Shown one piece after another: positions 60,801 through 62,269 of a DNA stretch of 62,269 nucleotides (positions are counted from its first letter, which is position 1; every line of letters begins with the position of its first letter). The notes under the pieces were generated by a model. The model saw nothing but the letters and a program-made list of their open reading frames with translations. It was not told the origin of the DNA and did not search any database. The translations under genes and the position numbers were made by a program. Source of the DNA: CBDCBA01 sp965214125 (lineage in GTDB: Bacteria; Planctomycetota; Phycisphaerae; Tepidisphaerales; Tepidisphaeraceae); assembly GCA_965214125.1 (NCBI GenBank), contig CBDCBA010000005.1, positions 1 to 62,269 of the forward strand, read 5' to 3'.

Positions 60801-61553
60801 CTACAGCTCTTGGGGGGCCATCGCGTCGATGATGTCGGTGGCCCCCTCGGCCTCGTCGTCGGTGAAGACGCCCATCGCTTGCAGCGCCTTCACCGCCGCC
60901 TTCTGCTCGGCCGCCTTCTTGTTCGGAGCCCAGGCGCCCTCGTATCGCTCGCCGTCGAGCAGGACGCAGATTTCGAAGCACTTGCTGTGGTCGGGCCCCT
61001 GCTCGTCGAGCAGTTCGTAACTGGGCGCCCGCTCGAAGCGCTGCTGAGCGTGATGCTGAAGCAGGGCCTTGTAGTTGTGGGCGTGATCATCGTTGACGAC
61101 CTTCTCAATCTCCGGCGTGAGCGTCGCGAGCACGTAGCGCTTGGCGACCTCGTACCCGCCGTCGAGGTGCAGGGCGGCCACGACGCTCTCGTACACGTTG
61201 GCCGCCAGCGACGCGGGAATCGACTGCCGGCCCAGGATGCCCTTGCCGACGATCAGCAGGTCCGCCAGCCCCGTCCGCCGGGCTACGCTCGTGCAGGTCC
61301 GCCGGCTGACGATGGCGCTCTTGAGCTTGGTCAAGTCGCCCTCACGCGAGTCGGGGTAGTCCGCGTACAGCTTTTCGCAGACAACCAGGTCGAGCACGCT
61401 GTCGCCCAAAAACTCCATCCGCTCGTTGTTCGTCAGATGATCCTGCGCGGCGCTGGCGTGGGTGAGGGCTTCGGCCAGGAGCGAGGGGTCGGCGAACTCG
61501 TGGCCGAGCAGGTCGCGGGCGCGCAGCAGCGTCTCTTCGGAAAGCTCGGACAC
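60801..61553 (-). CDS. rnc: Ribonuclease III
   Basis: A 250-residue double-strand RNase for rRNA and mRNA processing. GTG start 61553 (VSELSEETLLRARDLLG). The family signature NERMEFLGDSVLDLVV lies at about 42-57, holding the catalytic Glu/Asp. A second acidic site is seen in NVYESVVAALHLDGG. The C-terminal dsRNA-binding domain of about 165-235 has KALLQHHAQQRFERAP and KKAAEQKAAVKAL. The final 15 residues are acidic and not conserved. Confidence 0.95.
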   Translation of the reverse strand: MSELSEETLLRARDLLGHEFADPSLLAEALTHASAAQDHLTNNERMEFLGDSVLDLVVCEKLYADYPDSREGDLTKLKSAIVSRRTCTSVARRTGLADLLIVGKGILGRQSIPASLAANVYESVVAALHLDGGYEVAKRYVLATLTPEIEKVVNDDHAHNYKALLQHHAQQRFERAPSYELLDEQGPDHSKCFEICVLLDGERYEGAWAPNKKAAEQKAAVKALQAMGVFTDDEAEGATDIIDAMAPQEL

Positions 61554-61742
61554 GATAATCGGCGGGGTCGGGCGCCGCCGCGACGCAAGGGGCTGCGCGG
61601 GCGGGGGGCGGAAGTCAATGAAAAAACCTAAGGCGCCGCGCCCCCTTCGTCAACGTGCGGAACGGACGGCAACCCGCCGGCTCCCGTAGACTGCGGCCCC
61701 CACCCTTCCCCGTTCTTCCCACGCCGACCAAGCCGATCCACA

Positions 61743-62269
61743 GTGCCCAAGTCTCCAACGCGCCTCCTTTTGCTCGCCTCGCTTGCCCTCCTGATGGGCC
61801 TCTTGGCGTCGGCCGCACGGGCTGGGTCGCTGCCGCCGCTGTTCGACCCGGAGCGGCACATGGCCGTCGCCGATGTCGAGCCCGGCATGACCGGCTACGG
61901 CCTGACCGTCTTCGAGGGCACCACGGTCGAGCGCTTCGAGATCCGCGTGATCGCCAGGCTCGGCCGCACGCAGCAGCTGGCGGGCGACATGGTGCTCATC
62001 GAGTGCCTCGACGACCGCCTGATCGAGAGCGGGCCGGTGCAGGGGATGAGCGGCTCGCCGATCTACCTCACCGGCGCCGACGGCCGCGATCGCCTGCTCG
62101 GGGCCTTTGCGATCGGCTGGGAGTTCAGCAAGCGCCCCCTCATCGGCGTGCAGCCGATCGAGCTGATGCTGGCCATCGACACCGCCCCACCACCCCCGCC
62201 ACCCCGCCGCGGCCCTGCGGGGGCTGCCGCCGACGTTGCGCGGCGAGGTCGTTGCGGCCTTGACTGACA
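61743..62269 (+). CDS. SpoIVB (peptidase S55)-like protein, right part missing
   Basis: GTG 61743 (VPKSPTRLLLLASLALLMG) gives a signal peptide to about residue 28. The chain shows HMAVADVEPGMTGYGLTVF and then ESGPVQGMSGSPIYLTGADG, the GMSGSP block with the S55 nucleophile Ser. The visible frame ends at TGA 62265-62267, but that end is Arg-rich; dropping one C of CCCC 62202-62205 gives ALRGLPPTLRGEVVAALTD, open to the edge. So the gene most likely runs past the window. In planctomycetes such proteins are large and exported; substrate unknown. Confidence 0.78.

Overview
The window is high-GC bacterial chromosome with densely packed genes, short intergenic gaps and many ATGA/GTGA-type overlaps. 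Several features point to Planctomycetota, most likely a Phycisphaerae-like lineage: two H-X9-DG prepilin-like proteins, a PEP-CTERM secreted protein, proteins with Cys-pair zinc ribbons next to membrane segments, an S10 carboxypeptidase, large secreted hydrolases, McsA/McsB and a mreBCD-mrdA cluster. This placement is inferred from gene content; no rRNA or tRNA gene was recognised.

Layout: 1-4.9 kb holds a cut-off cytochrome P450, an FHA-GAF histidine kinase, a lower-GC unknown gene and a DUF4058 protein. Monomeric isocitrate dehydrogenase lies at 5-7.1 kb. A minus-strand operon at 7.2-9.9 kb encodes a MauE/DoxX-like membrane protein, a small secreted six-cysteine peptide, an anchored unknown protein and a prepilin-like protein. 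From 10 to 20 kb there are a polytopic membrane protein, a PDZ-like protein, a STAS protein, a PhoD-like phosphatase, a GNAT enzyme, MgtE, a Gfo/Idh/MocA oxidoreductase, an SDR and an L-rhamnose isomerase. The 21.3-25.4 kb operon joins Lgt, two lipoproteins, a radical-SAM enzyme with the Cys layout of tetraether-lipid synthases (Tes) and two small membrane proteins. I consider it the most interesting locus.

At 25.5-40.3 kb are an S10 peptidase, a cobalamin adenosyltransferase, a PEP-CTERM protein, TPR and HEAT-repeat proteins, XerD, a GH2 glycosidase and a phosphoesterase-LamG protein. At 40.4-49.4 kb come ThiS, MreB-MreC-MreD-PBP2 (cell-wall elongation), RsfS, an AEC transporter and a voltage-gated-type ion channel. 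The 49.6-53.3 kb stretch holds three genes (prepilin-like, secreted carboxypeptidase-regulatory-like, TPR lipoprotein) that read only if single-base frameshifts are corrected. The end of the window has MlaE-MlaF, McsA-McsB, an S9 peptidase, RNase III and the start of a SpoIVB (S55)-like protein.

A second theme is short palindromic repeats in at least four families. They sit at gene ends (GTAGGGTGGGC family), in gaps (TAGCCGCGAC and CCGCGTTGC families), and directly between mlaE/mlaF and mcsA/mcsB, where two related copies abut or nearly abut the downstream start codon.
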